Of a stretch of 64,000 bases of DNA, positions 45,118-55,470 are shown piece after piece. Origin of the DNA: Hydractinia symbiolongicarpus (taxonomy: Eukaryota > Cnidaria > Hydrozoa > Anthoathecata > Hydractiniidae); NCBI RefSeq assembly GCF_029227915.1, contig NC_079882.1, positions 25,425,001 through 25,489,000 on the forward strand. Direction: 5' to 3'. Position 1 is the stretch's first letter. Every line of letters starts with the position of its first letter. Under the pieces are notes generated by a model that worked only from the letters and a program-made list of their open reading frames with translations, ran no database searches and was not told the origin of the DNA. Position numbers and translations under genes: made by a program.

Positions 45118-48100
45118 TTATGAACTCGATGGTCCTTGCTCTGTAGCAGCAGCATCTAACAGACGATCAATAAGAACTGATTTATTTGCTTTCCCTGTCA
45201 CCTTCAACTTGTAGTTAGCCAGTATTTCCTTTAACTTGTCCATTTTAAACTCTTTTTCTATGGCTAAAACAAAAAAAAATAAAGCTTACATCATGCAAAG
45301 TGTAACAATTCATATTTTTATTCAGTAAAGTCTTTTGATACAATTTTGTGTATTTGTATTTTCGTAGCTGTTTTCTTAATTTAAGTTTGTGTTGATATTG
45401 ATTCGCATTAAAAAATTTACAGGCATGTTCACGTTCAACGACGAGTCCGTGGTTTGGGGTCTACATAGCGGGCATGTTTAGCAAGTGTCTTTATCACAAC
45501 TACGGGTTACGCCATGCCATGTGGGGGGAAATTGGGTAGCAATGCCGCAGAACACAGAACCTGCATTGATATATAAATAATCGGAATAATAATAATAACA
45601 GGTAAATTTTCTTGTTACATATTTAGAAAAAATATTGAACAATATACAATTACCTTAATGGTACTAATTTTCACGGTAGTTATTTCCGCGGATTTGCGAA
45701 AAAATCTCGGGTATAAGTTGCCGTGATTGACGTAAAATTATCGTAAAATTATTAAGGTTGGACCAAACGATTTTTAATTGACACTTTCTTTTTACATTTA
45801 AAAATAGAATACTTTACAGCATACATTTTAACGATGGAAAAGGGTTATGCGGGTGAATAATTTCAGGGATATAAATACCCGCGAAAATTAGTACTATTAA
45901 GGTACAGTGGAATCACTCTAAAGCGGACATAGTCTAAAGCGGACACCTCTGTATAACGGACACTTTTTTCGCACCAAATGACATTTTTCCTTGAAAAAGT
46001 TCCGTGTAAAGCGGACACATAAAAAAAACACTTAAATTTTTCATCTTGATTTCGTACATTTTTTAACTTTTTTACTTACAATTTCTAAAATCTCGTATAG
46101 AACTGGAATTTCCAGACCATAACCAGCCCCTCTGTTTATACGCTTCCATGTGACTCCACATGTTATTTTGCAATTGGCAATTTTTGAAAGTCGGCGGAGG
46201 ATTTTACTGAGATTTTTAGGGACATGTCCAACTGCACGTCCCTTAGAAGTAATCGCCAATGCAAATTCGTCGTGCACGTTGCCTTCTTTGTGAATAAATG
46301 AAAAGTTTTCATCTCCAATATCCGATGAAGAATTGACTGTGGTCGAAGAAGATGATCGTGAATTTGAAGCTCTTGTACGAGAGTTCACATCTGAAATATC
46401 TGCTGCAGAGTATGCTAATTTCGACGAAAACGTTCAAGTATTGTTGACGAGAAAAGTCAAGACATGCTGTCATTAGTTACGAAAAAAGTGGAGGATCTCC
46501 AAATATCAAAAAGAAAACAAACTTCAATCTGAGATTTCTTCCAGTAGATTATAAAATACAATGTATTTGTTTATAATTTGTATATAAAATAAAAGATACA
46601 ATGTAATTTGTTAGTTGATTATTGCTTTTGTTTGTATAAAAGTAGAGCGTATGAATAATACAAGTTCACATTCATCAAATTATATGTCACATTTCCTTGA
46701 TTTGAAAAGTATAAAACAAAGAAAAAACGTCAAATTTTGCTCTGAAAGTGATTTTTGGATACAATCTCTATAACGCGGACACCTCTATAAGACGGACACA
46801 TTTTTTGCACCAATAGTGTCCGCTTTAGAGTGATTCCACTGTACTATTACAAGAACTTCATCGTGATGTTCTCCCGGACCACCCTTCACCTCTGTTTCAA
46901 CCATGCTTTCTGCTTCTCCTTCCTCCATTTTGTTGTTGTTTATTTTGCTCAAACTTTATTAAAGTCAAAGTGTGATAATTTGCTGACCAGATTTATTCGT
47001 ATAACCTATTTTGCACAGTCAGCTATCGCGCACATTAATTACGTAGTCTCCTTCTTTCAAAAAGAAAAATAATGTTGAATAATTCTGCAAAATCAATTTA
47101 GGAGATACATGTAAGAAGAGCTAGAGGAAGAGCTATCAGATGGTCTAAACCATTTTTTTATTATTATTAATAGATTTCAAGGATTTACTCCATAAGTAAC
47201 CCTCGGACATCTGACAATAAAATGTCAGAAGAATTACCTTAGGGAAGAAAAAAATATGCGCCAGAAAAGATTGCGAATTCATGGTCAACAATATCGTAAA
47301 TTGTGGAACTAAAGATTGCGAATTGGTGACACAATCATGAAATTTAAAATTGCGAATTTACCAAAATGATCCATGAATTTTTCCACGAAGTCGATTAATA
47401 AATATTTTTCATCTTGCTCATTAAGCTATCTTCCCTTAAAACTTTCTTTTGATGCAAATAACGAGGGTTTCCCCTGTAAACCTTCATAACAAAAATAGCT
47501 CTTCTTTCTTGGAAATCGATGAGATTATATTGCGAATTTTATTTTTTTTCTGGAAATTGCGGAAGAAAATATTGCAAATTCCTTAATTTGTTCCTTAATC
47601 CGCAATCTTCTCTCCCGCAATAATTTCTTACTTGAAGGTACCTTTTACTTCCCCTGAAAATTTTTACCGTTTTTCATTGAAAAAAGACAAAAGGAAGAAA
47701 TGTTGTCTAAGTTACTGCTTGTATCATGTTAAAAAAAGTAATGTTTTGTCACTGAAGTTTTTTTGCGAAGTTAAAAAAAAAACCTGTATATTTTGTGGAA
47801 ACCATTACACAGGATAGGGTGTAATTTAATCATTTTGGACTTATGAGGTCACCATGGGTGTTTGGGGTTTACTTTATTTAAGACTCCTTCCGCCCACTCT
47901 AGCTACCTATAATAGAATAGAAAATAGGAAACAACATTAAACATAAGTGAGTTGATGAAAAAATACCACACCTTCTTTAGCAATATTTCGAACAGGTCCA
48001 TGTTTTATCCCATTTTTCATTACAGCTTCTACAAGGGCCTCTTTTTTCAATGTCGAAAATCCAGGCAGTGGTCTGAGTATATCTCTTAGTTGTTTGACAG

Positions 48101-50268
48101 TCTTTTCTTCAAGCTTTTTCTTTAGTAACGTATTTACGATGACTATAACACAAACAGGTTAATCAATACATTCCATAATTTTTTCTTCTAATTAAAGTAT
48201 TAACAGTCAAGTCAACCCTGTTTCCAAAGGCATTTTGCCTTTATGATACGGCAAAAGGTCTGAGAACGAGGATTATTGAATCTTTTTCGTTAATAACGTA
48301 CACACCGTGCGAAAAGCTTCAAGTCATTTTTGTTTTATATTTCACTTATTCAAATAATTAATATGAAAAGTATTAACTTACCATCCACACCCTTTTTCAA
48401 GTACGCCCCTTCCTCAGCCAACTCATGCTCCCTTTGTTGGGCTTTCATCGTAACGTTTTATGCACTCAATGCGAATATGTTCAGGCATCTTGGCGCCATT
48501 TATTAAGTCGTAGATTGGTTCAAGATCTTCTATCTTAATCTTCTCCGTACCAGAAAAGTTGCTAAATGACACTTTTTTAAATCCTTTTAAGAAACAGTCC
48601 TGATGGTACCTATTAAAAAAAGTTCTTAGCAACTTCGATCACAGTATTCTCTTTCCCTTCTAAGAAGGTGTAGAAGATGAAATAAATCTAAGTTACAAAA
48701 AATAGACAACAATTTAAATGATGTTGGGAAAAAATAGTGGAGGGATGAAAGAGAATCTATTCTAAATTCATTTTTCTTCATCGTTTAGGGTACTCTAAAA
48801 GAATAGGTATAAACCATACCATCTTTTTGTAGGTCTCTTTCCATTTCTTGTGTGCTGCTCAACTTCAATTCCCAATCTGATTTCATAGGACGATATTTTT
48901 CTATAACAGTGATTACACTGGGATTGACTACTTTTGGCGTATTCCACAAAGTATTCCGCTAAATATGAAAACTGTAGATATTAATACGGGCCGTTCGTCT
49001 AGACATTCCGTACATAACATTTCAAATTAGGCGTATTATAAAAGAATTTGAATTAATTTGACCTCTCTAGGCAGAAAGTTTAGTCCAAATTAAAGAAATT
49101 ACTCAAAACAAAGTGATGGACCAATAGCAATATTACAGAAAGAAAGAACTTGATTATAAAATAATTTTCGGATTCAAATATAGAATATAAGTTTTCTAAA
49201 GAATGCAGATTAACGGAAAAGTTAAATTTAAAGGTAGAAGTTTTTATGTTTGGTACTTACTGATATGTTAAATGGAAAAGCAGAAAGCATGGTTGACACA
49301 GAGGTGAAGGGAGGTTCGTATGGAAGGAATGCAATGTTACTCTTTGATATGTCGTATAAATTCTAAGGCACATTCCATAATAGAAAAAAATGATCATATT
49401 GCAACAACAAAATCACACCTTTCGTTTCTTCTATTTCTTCCAATTTAATTTTGTGCTCAGCGACATCTTCCTCCAATGAATCGAGCCTTTGGTCAGTCCT
49501 GGTTTGATATCCAAGCATACGCTCATACAATTCTTCATTAGATTGTTTAATCAGTGACATCAGGTCCTTCATCGACTCTTCTATCGACTCTTCCATGTCT
49601 TCTCTCAATACATTAATAGATTTCTCCATAATTTCTAACGCTTCTTCTACAATTTTAGGTTGTTTTTCCATCGCATCTGAGATTGCCCATATCGATAGCT
49701 GCAACTGTTGTAAATTCTTTTTATTCTTATCACTTTGTTTACCAAAAATATCAAGTTGGGATTGCATATGAGCTAGCTTAATTTCTGTCGAATCATCCAA
49801 ACTTTTTGTCTTAAGATCAGCAACAGTTGAAATAATTAACCCTAGATTTGACAAAAGGGTTGTCAAATCCTTCCACTTAGTCTCAAACTCAGAATCAGAC
49901 ATGGTAACTGCATTTTCTCCGGCATGTGATAAATCGTTTCTTTCTTTTTTTAGTTTCTTTAGCCATTTTTCCATATCTGGTGTTTGTTTGTTTTTCAAAC
50001 ATTCAAGGATGACATCCGTAATAAGGGTTATGTCGAAACGCGCGATCTTTGTCTTTTTGTCTTTTGGGAATAAAATTGCTTTTTGATCATGAAACTTGCA
50101 AAAGTTTTTTGGTAATTTTTTTTTTAATTCATTGTACAAATCATTCTCATTCTTGGGTAAGCCACAATACGTTGGGTTGAGTATAATTTCTCTGCAAATT
50201 TTAAGCCCTCCATGGTGAACAAGCACAAGAAGACGAATATATTTGTCATAATCATCAAAAGAAGCCAT
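45118..50268 (-). CDS. HEPN (DZIP3-like) / coiled-coil / PARP-type zinc finger / two SAP-like segments
   Basis: Exons (minus): 49419-50268, 48820-48958, 48382-48609, 47972-48142, 45118-45263. Residues about 1-150 form a DZIP3-like HEPN domain (LVLVHHGGLKICREII, ARFDITLITDVIL) with the catalytic-type R-N-x3-H motif at Arg110-His115 (ERNDLSHAGE). About 160-283 is a Glu/Lys/Gln-rich coiled coil. Exons 2-3 make a PARP-type finger: FVEYAKSSQSQCNHC, then WYHQDCFLKGF, giving C-x2-C...H-x2-C, then KIKIEDLEPIYDLI. Exons 4 and 5 each give a SAP-like helix pair (VKQLRDILRPLPGFSTLKKE and MDKLKEILANYKLKVTGKAN). HEPN proteins often cut or bind RNA, while PARP fingers and SAP segments bind DNA. Function here is inferred: sensing of nucleic acid in the nucleus. 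Phases fit except exon 3, which has a one-base excess (apparent frameshift near 48440-48470). About 510 aa. Confidence 0.8.
45420..45600 (+). repeat. Possible degenerate SINE fragment
   Basis: GCCATGTGGGGGGAAATTGGG resembles the body of the SINE at 38696 (CCATGTGAGGGAAATTGGG), but the head lacks clear A and B boxes and the tail is (AAT)n. This is weak evidence. Confidence 0.3.
45653..45902. repeat. CCTTAAG-family MITE (250 bp) in HEPN gene intron 4
   Basis: TA-flanked, with termini CCTTAATGGTACTAATTTTC and the inverse GAAAATTAGTACTATTAAGG. The right-hand TA also serves as the left TA of the next element at 45905. The termini closely match the copy at 57108-57622. Confidence 0.8.
45905..46841. 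mobile_element. pogo-type DNA element carrying a HIRAN fragment and a transposase tail
   Basis: TA flanks (45903-45904, 46842-46843) bound a 937 bp element. The termini CAGTGGAATCACTCTAAAGC and the inverse GCTTTAGAGTGATTCCACTG are perfect over about 25 bp, followed by subterminal GCGGACA repeats. On the plus strand at about 46310-46435, EELTVVEEDDREFEALVREF then TSEISAAEYANFDENV resembles the C-terminal tail of pogo/Tigger transposases. On the minus strand at 46041-46300 is a HIRAN-like domain. The catalytic transposase region is missing. Confidence 0.7.
46041..46388 (-). CDS. HIRAN-like domain open frame inside the pogo-type element
   Basis: A 115-residue frame. Residues from about 28 read SFIHKEGNVHDEFALAI, GRAVGHVPKNLSKILRRLSK and GVTWKRINRGAGYGLEIPVL. 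The GN-x-HDxxA, GxxVGHxPxxLS and GLEIPxxY pattern fits the HIRAN family (as in HLTF, which binds 3' DNA ends). The first 25 residues, Ser/Arg-rich, lie opposite the transposase-tail reading and are probably not coding. It may be a captured host domain or part of the element's original second gene. Whether it is expressed is unknown. Confidence 0.5.
   Translation of the reverse strand: MNSRTRASNSRSSSSTTVNSSSDIGDENFSFIHKEGNVHDEFALAITSKGRAVGHVPKNLSKILRRLSKIANCKITCGVTWKRINRGAGYGLEIPVLYEILEIVSKKVKKCTKSR
47237..47638. repeat. CCTTAAG-family MITE (402 bp) in HEPN gene intron 4
   Basis: TA-flanked, starting CCTTAGGGAAGAAAAAAATA and ending GCAATAATTTCTTACTTGAAGG in a roughly inverse arrangement. The interior repeats ATTGCGAATT words on both strands. 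The terminal repeats are less perfect than in the 45653 copy. Confidence 0.6.
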
Positions 50269-51060
50269 TCAAACTCTATTTCTAAAAATATATAAACGTA
50301 TAGTTAAACAATAGAGAGAATCTTTCTTTTACATTCAATGACAGATTAGTAAAATTGGGTGTACAACCAGTTAGAATCTCATAGTTCATTAAGAAGTAGA
50401 AGCATAGTTTAAAAGATTTAATAGATTGAGGAATGGATTTGCCGATTGAACAACCAAATTAGAATGTTGGTTGTTAATACTTTTTAGGTAAAAAATACAG
50501 CAATCATTTAATTTAATTTAGTAATTCAGAAACTAGTCATTACCCATTGCAAGAACCAATGGGAAGTCAGCTGATAAGGCCCATAGCAACCGAGGAGCAA
50601 AGGGGGAAATTGCTCTTGAAGTGCATGCATATTGCTGATCCCTCAAAATAGTGGCCATAAGAAATATATCACAGTTAGGTTTGAATTTAAGATGTGATTA
50701 CCTTTTTGTTGAAATTTTGATGAAAGACTAGGCAAAAAATGCAGGTCAGTATAAATTCTGTTTAGGAAAGGGTCAACCAAGAATATCCTCTTAACAATAC
50801 AAGGAAATTTTTTTGAAGACTCCTTAAACTGCAGTTCCAGAACCAAACATGTTTATTAACCTATAGAGTTTTCAAAAAAGTTTAGCTCTATTTACTCTAT
50901 TATCGTATGCAAGATTGCTGTATATTTCTGTCAAATTTGTACCCTACCTATGGTCTCCGATATTTTCACTACAAAGCAGTGAGTAGGCTCTTACTACAAC
51001 AATTTTAAATAAACAATTAAAATTCCAATTAAAAAAATGTAAAAATTAAGTTGTTTATAA
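50269..51060. other. Intergenic upstream of the HEPN gene
   Basis: AT-rich sequence that must contain the HEPN gene promoter. No repeat, RNA gene or convincing open frame is seen. Confidence 0.4.
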
Positions 51061-51067
51061 CAGGTCT

Positions 51068-51420
51068 GTTAGATAGATAGATAGATGTGCATATTTTACA
51101 TGGCTAGTCTCACAATTATCAAGGGATATACCCTGTCTGTTATTTTCAGGAGGGGCCTGGGCTTAGATGGAGAGTCCTAGAGCATTTATTGCTTCTTTTG
51201 AGCTATGCAGACCCAATTAGTGGGGCCTGCGCTCTACTAGACAACTCCCGGCAACATCCAACAGCCCACAGTGTGTCATCTCCCCCCTCACATGGCTTGG
51301 GTTAACCCAGGGCTATAGTAACATTCACTCGCCCACGTTGAATAGCCGTCAAGAGGAATCAAACACCGGTCTCCCGCACAGAGTACGAGAGCTTTAACCA
51401 CTAATATACAGCGCCACATA
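51068..51420 (-). repeat. tRNA-derived SINE with (TATC)n tail, inverted copy
   Basis: Second copy of the SINE at 38696, in reverse. The head carries TATTAGTGGTTAAAGCTCTC and a B box altered to GTTTGATTCC. Body words GTTGCCGGGAGTTGTCTAGT and GGGTTAACCCAAGCCATGTG are identical, and the tail is (AGAT)n at 51068-51086 on the plus strand. High identity suggests fairly recent activity of the family. Confidence 0.85.
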
Positions 51421-51777
51421 GTTCAGGCGAACAGATTTGTGGTAAATCTATACTTTGTAAATCTATACTTTGTATGTTTCCTATTTCCATAACTTTGTTT
51501 TTGGTGGAACTAATACTAAACCTGAGTTATTAAATATTGAAAAAATAATTCTGCATGTCCTGGCTATATCCTGCAATCTCTGGTTTACACCAATCCTGCG
51601 TTGATTTTACCTGATCTTGTTATCAAAAATGGTGAAAAATGCTTTTCCTTGCATTATAACGCGTGTCATATATTGAATAATGATCCTAATTTTATTGGAT
51701 TCCTTTCTCATGGATAGACTTTGTACACATTCTTGTGGATCAACTATCATGGTCTGTCAAATATATATTTTATAAGG

Positions 51778-53012
51778 TGGTCCCTATGGCTCACTTCTCT
51801 TCTTAATATAAAGAAGAAGAAGAAGTATTTATTCTACAGCAATAGCATACATAAGGTAAAAGTCAAATAAATATCAAATTTACGAAGAAAATTAGGCTAT
51901 CACTGTAAGGAGACCAGCATTATTAGCCTACAGCTATTACAAGATGCTGGCCACCCTTAATATACAAAAACAAAACAACAAAACAAACAAACAAAAACAT
52001 ATGCACAACGCAGTAACATATTAAAAGAAAAACAAATGATGACAAACTCAGCAGTACAATGAGAAAAGGAACTGGATCGGAGAAGAAGTTAGTTTAGGAG
52101 AGGTGAGAGAGACTATTTGAGTTGAAGAAAAGGAGTTTTGCACAAAATTCCATGAATAAATGGACTGACTTCGAATAGAGTTCAAGCCAAAGGATTTAGT
52201 TGAACACTTTTCTTCTTTCCTCCCAAATTCTCTCTTTCAAAGTGAGAAGCACTTCTCTTCCATAAACTCAAAAAATTCTCAGATCAAATTTTGGTCAGGA
52301 ATATTGATTGAGCTGAATTTTGATAACTCAAGTTTTTAAATAAATGACAACCCTCGTCCCCAGGCATTTTTGCCTTTTCGAAATATAATGGATCATGCTG
52401 TTTTGTAAAAAAATGTTTAAAAAGATTTACTTTGTCATCCGTACATTTTTATATCATCCTAAACTAATGAACTATTGTTTTTAACCTAAAATTCTAGCTT
52501 GATATTTTTATAAAGCACATTCATTATAATAAATAAAGAAAAAACATGTGATTTGCTTGGTTGATTTTGAGGACTATGGGCAGCCATTTTTTTGCCATTT
52601 ATTGTGTCTTTATCGTATTGTATTGTTATCAAATTAATTACTCTGCTATTGGTCTAAATTGATTCGTGGTATTATTTTATTTATGCACATGCTTTGGAAC
52701 CTGCTACAATAAGCTGTTTATAAATCGTGTTAGCCAAACATACTTCTTGCGAAAACTATGGGTGTAAAATTTCTGACCAGATTTTACAATTCAGTTGTGA
52801 AGACAAGGTTTAGGGCCACATGCACAGAAGTGTTAGGTGCATAAGTGTCAAAATGCAGAAGAGAACTGTTCAAACTCGTCCCCAGCGCCTTTTGTCTTTT
52901 TACGTTCAGTAAAAAAAAAGAGACAAAAGGCGCTGGGGACGAGTTTGAGAACTGTTTAGATCATAGAAGAGAAGTGTTTTTAAATTGGAAGAGAAGTAAG
53001 CCATAGGGGCCA
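51778..53012. mobile_element. 1.2 kb nonautonomous TIR element
   Basis: The ends TGGTCCCTATGGCTCACTTC and the inverse of TGGCCCCTATGGCTTACTTC extend to about 26 bp with few mismatches. The interior has repeated CTTCTCTT/AAGAGAAG words and no transposase. A 77 bp foldback element with its own duplication is inserted at 52871. No clear target duplication was found for the host element. A diverged partial copy lies at 14060-14640. Confidence 0.7.
52871..52947. repeat. 77 bp foldback MITE with 9 bp target-site duplication
   Basis: Arms CAAACTCGTCCCCAGCGCCT and AGGCGCTGGGGACGAGTTTG are perfect inverses and extend inward through TTTGTCT/AGACAAA. AGAACTGTT lies directly on both sides (52862-52870, 52948-52956). 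Same family as 37298-37355. Confidence 0.85.
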
Positions 53013-53494
53013 TTGTAGAAAATGATGGGATAAATGAATTAAAGAATATGTACCTGACGATATGTACACCTAAATGAAACTGTTTACTGCAATCTTGGCT
53101 GCAATTATCACTAAGGCCTTACTATATATATGGATATACGAGTCGGAATATATTTAAATTGTATCTAAGTTGGCCTAAACAAATGGCATTTGTACAGTTA
53201 TAATGACAATTGTACTTAAATACCTGTTATTGGCTATCGTCCTTTCCCTGCTGGTTGCCTGGTCATTATTCACCACGGTTACTTTCACTTTCATTCGTTA
53301 AGCTGAAAGAAGAAGCGCATGCGCAATACATAAGGAGGAGGGTCATATCAGAAAGACAGATTCATAATGGTATCCCTTTCACGTGAACATAGAGAGTTCG
53401 TCTAACAATTTCCAGCAATTTGCAACAGTGCCCGTAAAAAGAAAACCGGTTTCCATATCAAATACTTTATCACATCAGTTATCTTGCTACCTAA

Positions 53495-53731
53495 ATGGCA
53501 TCACCAGATCAAGCTGATCCTGAACTACAGAGATTTCTAGCAGTTGAGGGACAAAAAGCTAAATTTCAACAGCATGTGCACAATCTAACTGAAATGTGTT
53601 GGGAAAAATGCATCGATAAAACTGGAGCAAAATTAGAATCTAGACAGCAGTCTTGCTTGAGTAACTGTGTCGAAAGATTTATTGATACTTCAAATTTCAT
53701 TTTAAACCGATTATCACAGAAAGGAGGTTAA
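53495..53731 (+). CDS. TIMM8: Mitochondrial import chaperone Tim8 (single exon, 78 aa)
   Basis: Small Tim protein with the twin CX3C motif: CWEKC and CLSNC separated by 15 residues, giving two disulfides between antiparallel helices. The [20 protein letters not shown] start and the [21 protein letters not shown]-like end match the Tim8 branch (human TIMM8A/B are 83-97 aa). In the intermembrane space Tim8 pairs with Tim13 to escort hydrophobic precursors to TIM22 or the outer membrane. The start ATG follows CTACCTAA with upstream stops. The gene has no intron in its coding region and is divergent from the HEPN gene, 3.2 kb away. Confidence 0.95.
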   Translation: MASPDQADPELQRFLAVEGQKAKFQQHVHNLTEMCWEKCIDKTGAKLESRQQSCLSNCVERFIDTSNFILNRLSQKGG

Positions 53732-54104
53732 ATATTAAAATTTATTTTAGTTTGGCTAACTTTATTTTTTCATAGCTTTTTTTACCGTAGAACTTTTTGA
53801 ATTTTATAAGTTATCTAGCTAGCTGGTTTTTTAAAACGACTAGCTACCAATTGAATATAAAACGTTCTACTTTCGAATTAATAGTATTTTATGAAGTTTG
53901 GTAACAAATGTGCATGAGACTTTTTTGGAGATGTGACTTTTGTAAATCATTCCTTATTTTGTGACTGTGACACTTTTTTCAGCTGGCTAGTGAGTAGCTA
54001 GCTTTATGTGTAAATGCTACTTAGGATATGTATCTATGTTCTTGTGTACATCAAGATTTATTTAAAACACATATGGAACTTTTGCTTTAACCATTTCAGA
54101 AGTT

Positions 54105-55470
54105 GAGTCAAAAAGGGAAACCACTACACATCTGGGAAACGGTTTGCCATTTGGGAAACTGTTACCCTAAATAGGCCAGAAATACGGTAATGGCTTCTCA
54201 TTAGGGAAACCACCAAAATAAAAAGGAATCTGCGCACAAGCTGGTTAAGAAGCGCACTAAAAATTTTTAACCAATAGAAAGGGAATATTTTCCCGCAAAT
54301 TTTCACCAAAGGAAAAAAAATTATCGTAGCCTCTTTTCGCAATTCCCTGAAATGGTTCTGAGAATGGGTAACGGTTTCCCAAAAGGGAAACCCAAATTAA
54401 AATCAAACAAGAAGCCCTGGGGGCTCCAAGAATTTCCGCGCGCTACCAAAATATTTGATGAAAACCTGCTAATTCGTTGTGTTATTGTGCCAAACATTCG
54501 AAGGGGTTCGGTGCATGAACCTCTGAAGATAAAGCACACCACTGACATTATATCTTACAACAAACGCAAACAAATCGAAACGTGTCATTAAACTCACATT
54601 TTAAAAGAAATTGCTAACAAAAAATACAGCCTATCATTCATGGTTGACAGTCTTGCGATTGAAACGTTTATGGTCTTAAACGGCATTAGTTGACAAAAAA
54701 TCAAAATTTTGATGTGACCATCATTTTCAGCATACTTTTTTTATTAACTGTGTCAATTTTTGTCGAAAATAAAGCAGTTTTAATTTTTGGATAAATTTGG
54801 CCTGAAATGACATTTAGGTGACAAAAAATCAAACTTTTGTACCATCATCATTTTCAGCATACTTTATTTGTTAACTGTGCCAGATTTAGCCGAAAATGAA
54901 GTGGTTTTAATTTTTGGACCAATTTTGGCCTAAAATAGAATTTAGGTGACAAAAATCAAAATTTTGATGTCACCATTATGTTCAGCATACTTTTTTTGTT
55001 AACTTTGCCAATTTTTGTTGAAAATAAAGTAGTTTTAATTTTTGGACCAATTTTGGCCTAAAATGACATTTAGGTGACAAAAATCAAAATTATTATGTCA
55101 CCATTATGTTTAGCATACTCTTTTTGTTAACTGTGCCAAATTTTGTCGAAAACAAATACCAATTTTGGCCTGAAACGTCAATACGAGACTTCCCAGTAGT
55201 TAAGGAGCTTGGGTACGAAGTTTACATCTGTGACTGAGCAAAGTGAAATCCCATGGTCGATTTTTTCTCAAAAAATGCTCCGAAAGAAAAAAACGACGGT
55301 TTTAAAGAATTTCCTACGCCTTCGGGCGCGGAAATTCAAAAAATTAGTTTAGAAAACAGTTTCCTATATGAAAAACCATTTTCCTATATGACATGGGAAT
55401 TTCCCTTAAAACGGTTTCCCAACCGTTTCCCTTTTAGTGTCATCTCCCAAACTGTTACAGGCTGTATAGC
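54105..55470. mobile_element. Probable nonautonomous element with GGGAAAC subterminal repeats and a central minisatellite
   Basis: The left side (54110-54175, 54360-54390) and right side (55395-55460) carry many GGGAAAC / GTTTCCC words in opposite orientation. AAAAGGGAAACC at the left is matched by inverted CGTTTCCCTTTTAG at the right. The middle is a tandem array (54690-55185). The short open frames at 54124-54591 and 55253-55567 have no recognised homology. Exact ends are uncertain. Confidence 0.4.
54690..55185 (+). repeat. Tandem repeat, about 125 bp unit, roughly four copies
   Basis: Units start near 54692, 54818, 54945 and 55070 with GACAAAAAATCAAAATTTTG. Each contains TTCAGCATACTTTTTTTGTT, TTTTTGTCGAAAATAAAG and TTTTGGCCTAAAATGACATT. 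The last unit is shortened. Confidence 0.75.
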
